Counted from the first letter of the stretch, positions 25,031 to 33,443 are shown. The stretch is DNA of 64,000 bases from Acinetobacter sp. ANC 4204 (GCF_002135205.1 NZ_NEFZ01000001.1:434001-498000); one strand, 5' to 3'. The notes: a model not told the origin generated them from the letters alone. Program-made: numbers and translations.

Positions 25031-26089
25031 ATGAAAAAAACATTGCTTTGCGTAGCAACGTCTATTGCTACCTTACCTATACTCACGCATGCAGATTCAC
25101 CTTATTTTAGTCTACAAGATGGTGATGGATTTAAACGTTTCTCTGTATCTGTCGGTGCTTTACATGTTATGCCGCAAGGTAAAGCCCAACCCTTCCGTGT
25201 CAATACAGCCGTTAAACAAGGTGAGACAGCAACGGTCGGAGATGTCCAATCCCAAACGGTAAAAGACAATTTAAAAGAGGGCTTTACCCCCTCACCAGTC
25301 TTACAAGTCGCTCTGAATACTTTAGATACCATTCCAAGTGCCTTGAGTGGCACAGCCGAAATTCACGGCCTAGAAAGTTGGGATAATCCGGGTACTGGTT
25401 TAGAAGCTGATGATGTTACAACGCTTGGCATCATGACCAACTACTTCTTTACCGATAATATTTCTTTTGAAATGAAAGCTGGGATTCCACCTAAAGTTGA
25501 CTTACAAGGTAAAGGGAAAATTTATGCACCTTTTTCTGCGATAGCGAAACCCTTAGGCGGAGTGTTTGGAAACCTAGAACTTGAAAATGATATTTTCATT
25601 ACTGACTTAGAAGCAAATGGTCCAGCAGCATCAGCACGTGCATGGACACCTGCTTTCGAGTTCCAATATCACTTTGGTAAAACGGGGGTAAATAAATTCC
25701 GCCCCTATGTTGGTGTTGGGTTGATGTACGCTTACTTTAATGAGTTGGAAATTAACCCGCAAACAGAGAAAGATCTCATTGCAGCAGGTCATATGATTGC
25801 CAATATTAAAGAAGGTAATGCAGGCGCATCACTTGAGGGTAAAACCAGTTCAGCGGACCCTAAAGTGGAGTTGGAAGCAACCGATGCTTTTGCTCCCATT
25901 GCAACCGTTGGTTTCACTTATGACTTTAATGATAAATGGTTTGCAGTGGGTTCTGTATCTTATGCCCATCTTAAAAATGAAACGACTATTACAGTAAAAG
26001 ATGCCACGCATGGCGAGTTGATTAAATCAAAAGCAGATATCGAAATTAACCCGATTCTTGCCTATGCAGGCCTAGGTTATCGCTTCTAA
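25031..26089 (+). CDS. OmpW-family outer membrane protein, long form
   Basis: 352 residues with a clean signal peptide (1-21, cut after THA). OmpW features: an N-terminal strand RFSVSVGALHVMP, the LGIMTNYFFTDNISFEMKAGIPP motif, FEFQYHFG, FRPYVGVGLMYAYF, IATVGFTYDFNDKWFAVGSVSYAHL and the terminal YAGLGYRF. Normal OmpW proteins have about 210 residues; here extra loops occupy roughly residues 45-110, 155-190 and 240-285. It should be an eight-stranded barrel admitting small hydrophobic molecules. Substrate unknown. Confidence 0.85.
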   Translation: MKKTLLCVATSIATLPILTHADSPYFSLQDGDGFKRFSVSVGALHVMPQGKAQPFRVNTAVKQGETATVGDVQSQTVKDNLKEGFTPSPVLQVALNTLDTIPSALSGTAEIHGLESWDNPGTGLEADDVTTLGIMTNYFFTDNISFEMKAGIPPKVDLQGKGKIYAPFSAIAKPLGGVFGNLELENDIFITDLEANGPAASARAWTPAFEFQYHFGKTGVNKFRPYVGVGLMYAYFNELEINPQTEKDLIAAGHMIANIKEGNAGASLEGKTSSADPKVELEATDAFAPIATVGFTYDFNDKWFAVGSVSYAHLKNETTITVKDATHGELIKSKADIEINPILAYAGLGYRF

Positions 26090-26358
26090 GCTTACATATT
26101 TGAACCTCAAATGCTCCATGAGGATTATGATGAATCATGGAGTGTTATGAAGATGTACATCATCAAATTATTTTAGAATATGCATTTTTATGATGCATTT
26201 TTATTGACCATTTTTTCATACGAATTATTTTTGATCATTAAATCACATCCACAAACTGTGATTAAGACACTCCCTTCCCCCAACGAAAATGTTTAAACAT
26301 CCCACTAAAAACACGTTCTATCGCCAATAAAGCCGATTTTTTTCATTTATTTTATGTG
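26090..26358. other. Intergenic region between the ompW-like gene and the nitrate transporter promoter
   Basis: About 270 bp. A CTCCATGA/TCATGGAG inverted repeat at about 26113-26142 may end the ompW-like transcript, although its T-run is weak. No gene recognised. Confidence 0.4.
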
Positions 26359-26359
26359 T

Positions 26360-26375
26360 TGGCATACTGTTTGCT
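26360..26375 (+). promoter_or_regulatory. Sigma-54-type promoter of the nitrate transporter
   Basis: TGGCATACTGTTTGCT matches the -24/-12 consensus TGGCAC-N5-TTGC with correct GG-to-GC spacing; only the bases after TGGCA differ. Transcription would start near 26386, about 118 bases before the ATG. Sigma-54 with NtrC is the usual control of nitrogen assimilation genes, which fits a nitrate transporter. Confidence 0.72.
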
Positions 26376-26390
26376 TTTTAGACAACATGA

Positions 26391-26438
26391 GAAATCAACG
26401 TAGATTCCTCAACTATATAGACGGCCAAAGATGTCCGT
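26391..26438 (+). promoter_or_regulatory. Two-hexaloop ANTAR-type (NasT-like) leader motif
   Basis: Hairpin 1 (26391-26408) is GAAATC-AACGTA-GATTCC and hairpin 2 (26421-26438) is ACGGCC-AAAGAT-GTCCGT. Each has a six-base loop with A in position 1 and G in position 4, separated by a 12-base linker. This is the known RNA target of ANTAR antiterminators such as NasR, NasT and EutV. Each stem has one internal mismatch. Confidence 0.68.
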
Positions 26439-26448
26439 TCTGATCGGT

Positions 26449-26480
26449 TTGCAAATTATCTTTTATTTGCAATCACTTTT
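26449..26480 (+). terminator. Possible leader attenuator hairpin
   Basis: TTGCAAAT-N8-ATTTGCAA, a perfect 8-bp stem, followed by TCACTTTT. It lies between the twin hexaloop hairpins and the nitrate transporter start, where an ANTAR-controlled terminator is expected. It is AT-rich, with an imperfect T-run. Confidence 0.5.
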
Positions 26481-26503
26481 ACGTTCAGTTCAGGGGATGG
26501 CTT

Positions 26504-27853
26504 ATGTCTTCAACAATTAATCGCGAAGCAAAAAAAGCAACACAAATAAAACTCTTTAGTTTCTCCACGCCAGCAATGCGCGCTTTCCATATGACTTGGC
26601 TCGCATTCTTTGTTTGTTTCTTCGCATGGTTTGCCTGTGCACCGCTGATGCCTGTGATTAAAGGCGAATTTAATTTAACCAAAGACCAAATCGCGAATAT
26701 TAATATTGCTGCGGTTGCCATTACCATTCTAATCCGTCTTATTGTTGGTCCATTATGTGATAAATATGGCCCTAGAAAAACGTATACAGCACTTCTAATA
26801 TTAGGCAGCATTCCTGTGTTTGGTGTTGCTTCTGCCAATACCTATGAATCATTTTTATTCTTCCGCTTGCTGATTGGTGCAATTGGAGCAAGTTTTGTTA
26901 TTACCCAATACCATACTAGTGTGATGTTTGCACCCAACGTAGTAGGTACTGCAAATGCTGCGGCTGCTGGCTGGGGCAATGCAGGTGGAGGCGCAACTCA
27001 AGCATTAATGCCACTTATTCTGGGTGCAATCCTAATGTTTGGTGTTGAACAAGCAATGGGCTGGCGTATTGCCCTCCTTGTACCAGGGATCATGATGGTG
27101 ATCGTTGGGATGCTGTATTGGAAATTTACTCAAGACTGTCCACAAGGGAACTTTAAAGAACTTCGCGCTCAAGGAATTGAAGTGGGTAGCGGTAAAAAAG
27201 GTGGAACAGCAATTTTACTTCAAGCTGCTCGTAACTACCGTGTATGGATCCTATTTGTATCGTATGGAGCATGTTTCGGTATTGAGATTTTCATCCACAA
27301 TATTGCAGCAATGTACTATACCGATCACTTTAACATGGGCTTAAAAGAAGCAGGCTTAGCTGCTGGTATCTTTGGTTTACTTGCATTATTTGCACGCGCT
27401 TTAGGGGGTATCGTATCTGACAAAGTTGCTATCTCTAAAGGCCTAGATGGTCGCACTAAAGTACTATTCTTATTGGTTTTACTTGAAGGCTTATTCTTAA
27501 TCGTATTCTCACAGATGAATACAGCAATGCTTGCCATTATTAGCATGACCGTTTTCGCCCTGTTTACCCACATGGCATGTGGTGCAACCTACGCTCTGGT
27601 TCCTTTCATTGATCGTGATGCTCTAGGTGGTGTAGCAGGCATTATTGGTGCTGGTGGTAACGTGGGTGCTGTTGCTGCAGGCTTCTTACTTAAAGGTGTA
27701 TTAGATGTTCAGACTTGCCTGTTTATTTTAGGTGGTTTGGTCACTGTAGCTGCATTTAGCGTAATTCTAATTCGCTTCTCAGTTGAACATAAAGCAAAAG
27801 AAAAACAATTATTTGAACAAGCTGTCTTAGAACGCAACAGCCTCGCCTCTTAA
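26504..27853 (+). CDS. narK: MFS nitrate/nitrite transporter (NarK/NasA family)
   Basis: 449 residues with about 12 membrane segments. NarK-family signatures: TWLAFFVCFFAWFACAPLMPVI in helix 1, the FLFFRLLIGAIGASFVITQYHTSVMFAPNVVGTANAAAAGWGNAGGG stretch (read in parts, first nitrate signature), and the second GIIGAGGNVGAVAAGFLL in the C-terminal half. It imports nitrate, probably for assimilation in this aerobe. The ATG at 26504 has GGGGATGG upstream. The sigma-54-type promoter and ANTAR-type leader support nitrogen control. Confidence 0.93.
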   Translation: MSSTINREAKKATQIKLFSFSTPAMRAFHMTWLAFFVCFFAWFACAPLMPVIKGEFNLTKDQIANINIAAVAITILIRLIVGPLCDKYGPRKTYTALLILGSIPVFGVASANTYESFLFFRLLIGAIGASFVITQYHTSVMFAPNVVGTANAAAAGWGNAGGGATQALMPLILGAILMFGVEQAMGWRIALLVPGIMMVIVGMLYWKFTQDCPQGNFKELRAQGIEVGSGKKGGTAILLQAARNYRVWILFVSYGACFGIEIFIHNIAAMYYTDHFNMGLKEAGLAAGIFGLLALFARALGGIVSDKVAISKGLDGRTKVLFLLVLLEGLFLIVFSQMNTAMLAIISMTVFALFTHMACGATYALVPFIDRDALGGVAGIIGAGGNVGAVAAGFLLKGVLDVQTCLFILGGLVTVAAFSVILIRFSVEHKAKEKQLFEQAVLERNSLAS

Positions 27854-27870
27854 ACTTTCATGCCTTTTCT

Positions 27871-27900
27871 AGGGTGATGGTGAAGACACACCATCCCCCT
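27871..27900 (+). other. Intercistronic hairpin between the nitrate transporter and porin genes
   Basis: AGGGTGATGGTG pairs with CACCATCCCCCT (one mismatch) around a six-base loop. No strong T-run follows, so it may stabilise or process the mRNA rather than terminate it. Confidence 0.6.
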
Positions 27901-27942
27901 AACTTTCTAAACTTATCTTTAAAAAAAATCAGGGGAATTTCT

Positions 27943-29157
27943 ATGAAATTGCGTACTCTCTCTGCGCTTTCACTTGCCTGCATTTCAGCAACGACATCCT
28001 ATGCAGCCGATAACTTTTTATCACAAACCAAGTTTTCACTAGACACGCGCTTACGCTATGAAATGGTAGATCAAGATAATAAACTTGATAACGCAGAAGC
28101 TTTTACTCTCCGCATTCGTCCTGCACTACAAACAGGCAGTTGGCATGGATTAAGCGGCTTTGTGCAAGGTGAAGGAACACTTGAACTTAATGATCATTTT
28201 AACAGTACACGTAATGCTGAAACAGGTTATAGCAGTGTACCTGACCCTGAAAACCTACAATTAAATCAGCTTTATTTAAAGTACGTTTATAGTCCTAAGG
28301 CCGATTTAACAGTTGGTCGTCAAGTAATTAATCTAGATAATCAACGTTTTGTGGGTTCTGTTGCATGGCGTCAAAACGACCAAACTTTCGATGCAGTCAG
28401 TTTAAATATTAAGCCAACACAGCAGTTGGGCTTGTATTATGCATACATAGATCAGGTCAATACCATTTTTGGAAGCGAAGAGCCAAAGCCCAAATATGTA
28501 GCCGCTCAAGATGGCGAACAAGACAGTGAAATTCACTTAATTCAAGCCAAATTTAATTACAATCCACTATTGAATGCTACAGCTTATGGTTATTTCATGG
28601 ATTTTGAAGACTTACCAGCGTGGTCAAATCAAACCTATGGTCTACGTTTAACAGGCAAAAATAAAAATTTACGTTATGTGGCTGAATATGCCAAACAATC
28701 TGAATATGCTGACCAACCAACATCTTATGATGCAGACTATTATACCTTCGAACTTGGCTATAACGTAGGTGCAGCTAAACCATTAGGTGAAATTGCAATT
28801 GGCTACGAAGTCCTCGGAAGTGATGACGGAAAAATTGGCTTTCAAACCCCTTTAGCAACGAAACATAAATTTAATGGTTGGACAGATGTTTTTCTCAATA
28901 CACCTGCAAATGGTCTAACTGATTTGTACCTCAGCTCAAACCTTAATATTTTAAAGCAAGGCAAGCTAGGTACGGAATATCACCATTATCGTAGCGATGA
29001 AAAAAATATGGATTATGGACAAGAGTTTGCTGTGTCATTTACCCACCCTCTTCCACTCAAAGGTTTGTCCGCACTCGGCAAATTTTCAAGCTATCAAGCT
29101 GAAGACTATGGCGTAAATACCGATAAATTCTGGTTACAACTCGATTATAAATACTAA
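27943..29157 (+). CDS. Alginate-export-family outer membrane porin
   Basis: 404 residues from the ATG at 27943, which has AGGGGAA upstream. A signal peptide (about 1-22, cut after SYA) is followed by many amphipathic beta strands ending in the Phe/Tyr-type barrel end WLQLDYKY. The FSLDTRLRYEMVDQDN start and LYLKYVYSPKADLTVGRQVINLDNQRFVGSVAWRQNDQTFDAV region are typical of the Alginate_exp family, whose members are often general porins. It follows the nitrate transporter by 89 bp and may help nitrate cross the outer membrane, which is an inference. Confidence 0.8.
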   Translation: MKLRTLSALSLACISATTSYAADNFLSQTKFSLDTRLRYEMVDQDNKLDNAEAFTLRIRPALQTGSWHGLSGFVQGEGTLELNDHFNSTRNAETGYSSVPDPENLQLNQLYLKYVYSPKADLTVGRQVINLDNQRFVGSVAWRQNDQTFDAVSLNIKPTQQLGLYYAYIDQVNTIFGSEEPKPKYVAAQDGEQDSEIHLIQAKFNYNPLLNATAYGYFMDFEDLPAWSNQTYGLRLTGKNKNLRYVAEYAKQSEYADQPTSYDADYYTFELGYNVGAAKPLGEIAIGYEVLGSDDGKIGFQTPLATKHKFNGWTDVFLNTPANGLTDLYLSSNLNILKQGKLGTEYHHYRSDEKNMDYGQEFAVSFTHPLPLKGLSALGKFSSYQAEDYGVNTDKFWLQLDYKY

Positions 29158-29193
29158 TTTCATCTGAATATCGAGTTCTCATTCAATTTAATC

Positions 29194-29229
29194 CTTTGCC
29201 TACTTTTGTTTAGCCCAAAGTAGGCAAAG
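29194..29229 (+). terminator. Terminator-like hairpin after the porin gene
   Basis: CTTTGCCTACTTT pairs perfectly (13 bp) with AAAGTAGGCAAAG around a ten-base loop. The T-run after it is broken (TCTCTGTTT). Confidence 0.65.
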
Positions 29230-29420
29230 TCTCTGTTTAAACATGCACTACACATCTCATTTTCCTTTCGATGCACCACAGTTCTGTCTGGCTCAGTTTA
29301 CAAATGAGATATGTAAGCATCTTTTCCCTTTGGAAGCAGGCTAATTGATACATTCAGGTCTGGGCAACTTCTGCCTAATGACCCAAATTTTTTATAACAC
29401 TTTTCAAATAATTCATTCAA
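29230..29420. other. Intergenic region before the second MFS gene
   Basis: About 190 bp between the hairpin after the porin gene and the 29421 dyad; together they make a gap of 330 bp. No gene or repeat was recognised. Confidence 0.4.
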
Positions 29421-29440
29421 ATATCGAATTACTTCGATAT
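29421..29440 (+). promoter_or_regulatory. Perfect dyad upstream of MFS gene (possible operator)
   Basis: ATATCGAA-TTAC-TTCGATAT, a perfect 8-4-8 palindrome 47 bp before the MFS start; TACAAT at 29447-29452 could be its -10. The binding regulator is unknown. Confidence 0.5.
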
Positions 29441-29487
29441 ATTACGTACAATAGCGACTATTCTTATCTTCATTGCGCATCTAACGT

Positions 29488-30696
29488 ATGTCTCAGAGTC
29501 AATTTTCCAAACCTTTGATTTATATGCTCATTGGCAGTGCCATGATTTTGGCACTTTCACTCGGTGTTCGGCATGGTTTTGGACTCTACCTTGTTCCTAT
29601 GAGCAATGAATTTGGTTGGGGACATAATGTTTTTAGTTTGGCTATTGCCATGCAAAACCTGATTTGGGGCGCTGCACAACCCTTTACAGGGGCCTTAGCT
29701 GATAAGTACGGGTCTAAAATTGTCGTAGCTATTGGTGGTGTTCTGTATACCATCGGATTACTCCTGATGGCGATCAGCTCCACAGGTTGGCTACTCAACC
29801 TAAGTGTCGGCCTTATTTTAGGTTTAGCATTATCTGCCACCTCTTTTTCGGTACTCTTGTCTGCGGTGGGGCGTGCTGCACCACCTGAAAAACGTAGCCT
29901 TGCTATGGGGGTTGCCAGTGCAGCAGGTTCGTTTGGTCAGTTCATTATGCTGCCCTCCACTCTGCTTCTACTACAAAACTATGGCTGGTCGGCGGCATTG
30001 GTCGTGAGTGCCATTTTGATCGCATTTATTGTGCCCTTAGCCTGGATGCTCAAAGCCCCTGCTTTTGTTGTAGCCAATGCACCAACCAACCAAGTTCAAC
30101 TCAGCTTTAAAGATATCCTCATCATTGCTAAAAACCATAAACCGTTTTGGTTTTTAGCACTCGGTTTTTTAGTATGTGGTTTCCAAGTTGTGTTTATTGG
30201 TATCCATTTACCTGGGTATTTGATTGATCATGGTTTTAATGCCACCACAGGAACAGTGTTCTTGGCATTGGTCGGTTTATTCAATATTGTCGGCACATAT
30301 ACCGCAGGTTGGCTAGGCGGTAAATATTCCAAACCGAAGTTACTCATGGGTTTATATGGGCTCCGTGGCATTGCGATTATTGCCTTCTTGTTGCTACCGC
30401 TGAGCACACTCACCATCTATAGCTTTGGCGTCGTGATGGGTTTATTATGGTTATCTACCGTACCTTTAACTAACGGTATTGTGGCCAATATGTTTGGCAT
30501 TAAGTACCTGAGCATGTTGAGTGGTATTGTGTTCTTTACCCATCAAGTCGGTTCATTTTTCGGTGGCTGGCTGGGTGGTGTGAATCATGACGTTACAGGT
30601 AATTATGACTTGATTTGGTTGTTCTCTATCGCCCTGAGTGTATTGGGTGTACTGGTACATTTCTTTGTCGATGAAAAGGCGGTTGTCCATGACTAA
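29488..30696 (+). CDS. MFS transporter
   Basis: 402 residues with 12 hydrophobic segments. The start LIYMLIGSAMILALSLGVRHGFGLYLVPMSNEFGWGHNVFSLAIAMQNLIWGAAQPFTGALADKYG (read in parts) contains the RxGFGLYL-x-P motif of the oxalate/monocarboxylate-like and CynX-like MFS branch, with the loop DKYGSK. Substrate unknown; the nearby TauD-type enzyme might act on what it imports. A very small membrane ORF overlaps its end. Confidence 0.88.
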   Translation: MSQSQFSKPLIYMLIGSAMILALSLGVRHGFGLYLVPMSNEFGWGHNVFSLAIAMQNLIWGAAQPFTGALADKYGSKIVVAIGGVLYTIGLLLMAISSTGWLLNLSVGLILGLALSATSFSVLLSAVGRAAPPEKRSLAMGVASAAGSFGQFIMLPSTLLLLQNYGWSAALVVSAILIAFIVPLAWMLKAPAFVVANAPTNQVQLSFKDILIIAKNHKPFWFLALGFLVCGFQVVFIGIHLPGYLIDHGFNATTGTVFLALVGLFNIVGTYTAGWLGGKYSKPKLLMGLYGLRGIAIIAFLLLPLSTLTIYSFGVVMGLLWLSTVPLTNGIVANMFGIKYLSMLSGIVFFTHQVGSFFGGWLGGVNHDVTGNYDLIWLFSIALSVLGVLVHFFVDEKAVVHD

Positions 30697-30823
30697 TTCA
30701 TTTTTATGGCTGAAGTGTAGTATTGGTCTTTCAATGGTTGCACTATTCGGCTTATCCATTGCTCTTTGGTTCAATACGCCAGACCTGTTTGAGTATTTTA
30801 ATCAGGCATTTTGCGCACATTAA
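30689..30823 (+). CDS. Small single-span membrane protein
   Basis: 44 codons: MTNSFLWLKCSIGLSMVALFGLSIALWFNTPDLFEYF then a short tail. One clear transmembrane helix (about 7-28). The ATG overlaps the MFS stop by eight bases and has AAGGCGG upstream, so translational coupling is likely. It is too short for most gene callers. Possible transporter accessory protein; function unknown. Confidence 0.5.
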   Translation: MTNSFLWLKCSIGLSMVALFGLSIALWFNTPDLFEYFNQAFCAH

Positions 30824-30982
30824 ATCTGCACATTTTGAACTACATATTTCGTTTTAAATAAAAAGTAAAATAATCATTGCCTTAGCATTTTTCTCATAAG
30901 CTTAGAATTTCTTTTAATTTTAAGCTTGTACATATATTGACTACATTTTCTCTAGACCCCATATCTAGAGAAAATAATCAAC

Positions 30983-31939
30983 ATGACCGCATTAACCCAA
31001 CTTTCACAAGCAATTCATGATGCCCCACGTTGGCATCAACCAGAACAATTTCAAAACCCAGAAGAAATACACATTATCCCACTTGCGAAAGAAGCCTTAG
31101 GCGCGGTGGTTTTGGGTTTAGATGCCCGTAAAGCCCAAGCAGGAGAAACCATCTATCGCTTAAAACAAGCTTTGGCTGAACACCTGATTTTAATTTTTAA
31201 AAATCAAACTCTGGATGATCTACAATATTTAGCCTTTGCCAGTTATTTTGGCTCTATTTTTCGCCCAAGTGCCGACAATCCGGTACTCGCCAGCCAGTCC
31301 GACACAGGCGTCCCCCCCGATGTGGTTCCTGTCTCTAATGCAGTTGGGCAAGGCGACTACACAGGTCACGGCGAACTCACCCCACATGCGGATCACCAGT
31401 GGACACCTCTTCCCTCTTTTGGCTCTCTGCTCTATGCCCTTGAGCTTCCTCAAGATGGCGGACAAACATCATGGTTCAATACCATCAAAGCCTATGATGC
31501 GCTTTCCGATGATGTCAAAAAACAAATCGACCAGCTACAGCTGATTACTTATAACCCATTCGTCCGTGCGCAGAGCAATACAGGCAATTCGGGTTATGCA
31601 GACTCACCTTATTATCGTTTTAAAGATCAACCGATTTTAGGGCATGCCTATCCACATCCTTTAGTCCGCACACATCCAGAATCTGGGCGAAAAGCACTTT
31701 GGTTAAATACGCGTTCGGAAGTTGAATTGGTCAATGTCGATGATACGACAGGCAGTGAATTGATTGCTGAACTTCGTGCGCACATATTGAAACCAGAGTT
31801 TCGTTATGAGCATCATTGGGAAACAGGTGATATTGTTTTTTGGGATAATCAAGTGACTTTGCACTCACGCCGCCCCTTTCCCGTCGATCAACGTCGCTTA
31901 CTGAAACGGATTAGTCTTGCTGGTGGACGTCCGTACTAG
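30983..31939 (+). CDS. TauD/TfdA-family Fe(II)/2-oxoglutarate dioxygenase
   Basis: 318 residues, the usual length. The iron triad is visible as HAD in LTPHADHQWTPLPSFGSLLYALELP and the distal His in VTLHSRRPF; the 2-oxoglutarate-binding Arg is in the following PVDQRRLLKRI. The N-terminal half has LAEHLILIFKNQTLDDLQYLAFASYFG. Family members hydroxylate taurine, alkylsulfates, chlorophenoxyacetate and related acids. The MFS gene upstream suggests a small catabolic unit, but the substrate is unknown. Confidence 0.88.
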   Translation: MTALTQLSQAIHDAPRWHQPEQFQNPEEIHIIPLAKEALGAVVLGLDARKAQAGETIYRLKQALAEHLILIFKNQTLDDLQYLAFASYFGSIFRPSADNPVLASQSDTGVPPDVVPVSNAVGQGDYTGHGELTPHADHQWTPLPSFGSLLYALELPQDGGQTSWFNTIKAYDALSDDVKKQIDQLQLITYNPFVRAQSNTGNSGYADSPYYRFKDQPILGHAYPHPLVRTHPESGRKALWLNTRSEVELVNVDDTTGSELIAELRAHILKPEFRYEHHWETGDIVFWDNQVTLHSRRPFPVDQRRLLKRISLAGGRPY

Positions 31940-32175
31940 GCAATACCTAAAAGGAATCATTCATTGGCATGACACTAAAATGTCACGATTCTTTTAGATA
32001 ATGTGTGAAAAAACCAATAAAAAAAGCCCATCAAGCGATGTACGGCTGATCAGTAAATGCATTTACTGTTGGGCTATTCTCAACGGAGTCTTACTGTTCT
32101 AAATCAATTTTTGGGAGTTCGTTCTGTTCTTTTGTTTAGCCAAATGAGAAGCGAAGCTTCGCAAGGAAAACATTT

Positions 32176-32266
32176 GTCATCCGCAAAACCTGTTCACTTG
32201 CGTCGTTTGAACAACTTTTGTTAAAAAAAACAGCCCAAGCTAAAAGTTAGACAGGTTGCGGATGAC
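32176..32266. repeat. Nested imperfect inverted repeat
   Basis: GTCATCCGCAAAACCTGT (32176-32193) matches ACAGGTTGCGGATGAC (32251-32266) as an inverted repeat with two extra A; inside lies AACTTTT (32213-32219) with AAAAGTT (32242-32248). It sits in a 424-bp gap with no gene (31940-32363). It could be the remnant of a small repeat element. Confidence 0.55.
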
Positions 32267-32297
32267 GCTTCCGCATATCTGATAAAGTCTAAAAGAA

Positions 32298-32329
32298 AAT
32301 GCCAGTCAGTTTCTGAACTGACTGGCATT
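32298..32329 (-). terminator. Terminator after serC
   Basis: AATGCCAGTCAGTT paired with AACTGACTGGCATT, a perfect 14-bp stem, followed on the minus strand by TTCTTTT. Confidence 0.85.
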
Positions 32330-32363
32330 ACAACTTTTAAGTTGGCTTTAATGGCTCTATGGC

Positions 32364-33443
32364 TTAAGCATTGCGTTTCGCAAAGTCATCCATAAAGTTC
32401 ACAAGTGCTTGAACGCCTTCTAATGGAACCGCGTTATAAATACTTGCGCGCATCCCACCAACTGAGCGGTGACCTGCAAGATTCAACAAATGGTTTTCTT
32501 CTGCTTCTTTAAGGAATAACTTCTCTAGATCAGGATTCGCCAAAGTAAATGGTACGTTCATAATCGAACGGTTTTGCACAGCAATTGGATTTGCATAGAA
32601 ATCGCTTGAGTCAATATAACCATACAGCAGATTTGCTTTTGCAAGGTTCACTTTATGAATTGCTTCGACACCACCTTGTTCAAGCAACCACTCAAACACC
32701 AAACCAGATAAATACCATGCATAAGTTGATGGTGTATTCACCATTGAATCATTCTTCGCTTGTGAAGAATATTTCAAAATACTTGGAATTTCAGGTTTAG
32801 CTTGATCTAGCAGATCTTCACGAACAATCACTAAGGTTAAACCCGCAGGGCCAATGTTCTTCTGCGCACCTGCATAAATCATCCCAAATTGAGTAACATC
32901 AACTGGTGCAGACAAAATACTTGAAGAGAAATCTGAAACCAGTGGAGCATTAGCTTTTGGAACACTCGCAAACTGAAGACCGCCAATGGTTTCATTGTCT
33001 ACATAGTGCACATAAGCCGCATCTTGGGACAAATTCCAAGTGCTTGCGTCTGCAATCGCTAGTTTTCCATCAATCTGCGTGCCCGCTTCAACGACATTGA
33101 TATCACCATAGCGCTGCGCTTCTTTTAACGCTTTTTCAGACCAAATTCCCGTATGAATATAATCCGCTTTGCTGTTTTTACCCAACAAGTTTAAAGGAAT
33201 CGCAGAAAACTGAAGTGATGCTCCCCCTTGAAGGAACAATACCTTGTAATTTTCTGGAATGTTCATGAGTTTGCGTAAGTCTGCCTCTGCTTTTTCCGCA
33301 ACTGCAACATAGTCTTTACTACGGTGACTCATTTCCATGATGGAAAGACCCTTGCCTTGCCAATCAAGAATTTCAGCTTGAGCTTTTTCTAAAACGGCAG
33401 TAGGTAATGCAGCAGGACCAGCACAGAAGTTGTACGCGCGCAT
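32364..33443 (-). CDS. serC: Phosphoserine aminotransferase
   Basis: 359 residues from the ATG at 33443 (MRAYNFCAGPAALPTAVLEKAQ), which has AAAGGAA upstream. It contains GLSIMEMSHRSKDY, FLQGGASLQFSAIP, the PLP lysine in IYAGAQKNIGPAGLTLVIV, and VGGMRASIYNA near the end. It makes 3-phosphoserine for serine, and a related step in pyridoxal phosphate synthesis. It is divergent from the exporter operon. Confidence 0.97.
   Translation of the reverse strand: MRAYNFCAGPAALPTAVLEKAQAEILDWQGKGLSIMEMSHRSKDYVAVAEKAEADLRKLMNIPENYKVLFLQGGASLQFSAIPLNLLGKNSKADYIHTGIWSEKALKEAQRYGDINVVEAGTQIDGKLAIADASTWNLSQDAAYVHYVDNETIGGLQFASVPKANAPLVSDFSSSILSAPVDVTQFGMIYAGAQKNIGPAGLTLVIVREDLLDQAKPEIPSILKYSSQAKNDSMVNTPSTYAWYLSGLVFEWLLEQGGVEAIHKVNLAKANLLYGYIDSSDFYANPIAVQNRSIMNVPFTLANPDLEKLFLKEAEENHLLNLAGHRSVGGMRASIYNAVPLEGVQALVNFMDDFAKRNA

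Noticed and set aside
30900-30982. Repeated TCTAGA-GAAAAT-like stretch before the TauD-type gene as a possible operator
   Set aside because: TCTAGA occurs twice (CTCTAGACC and TCTAGAGAAA), but the symmetry is short and not clearly paired, so it was not called.
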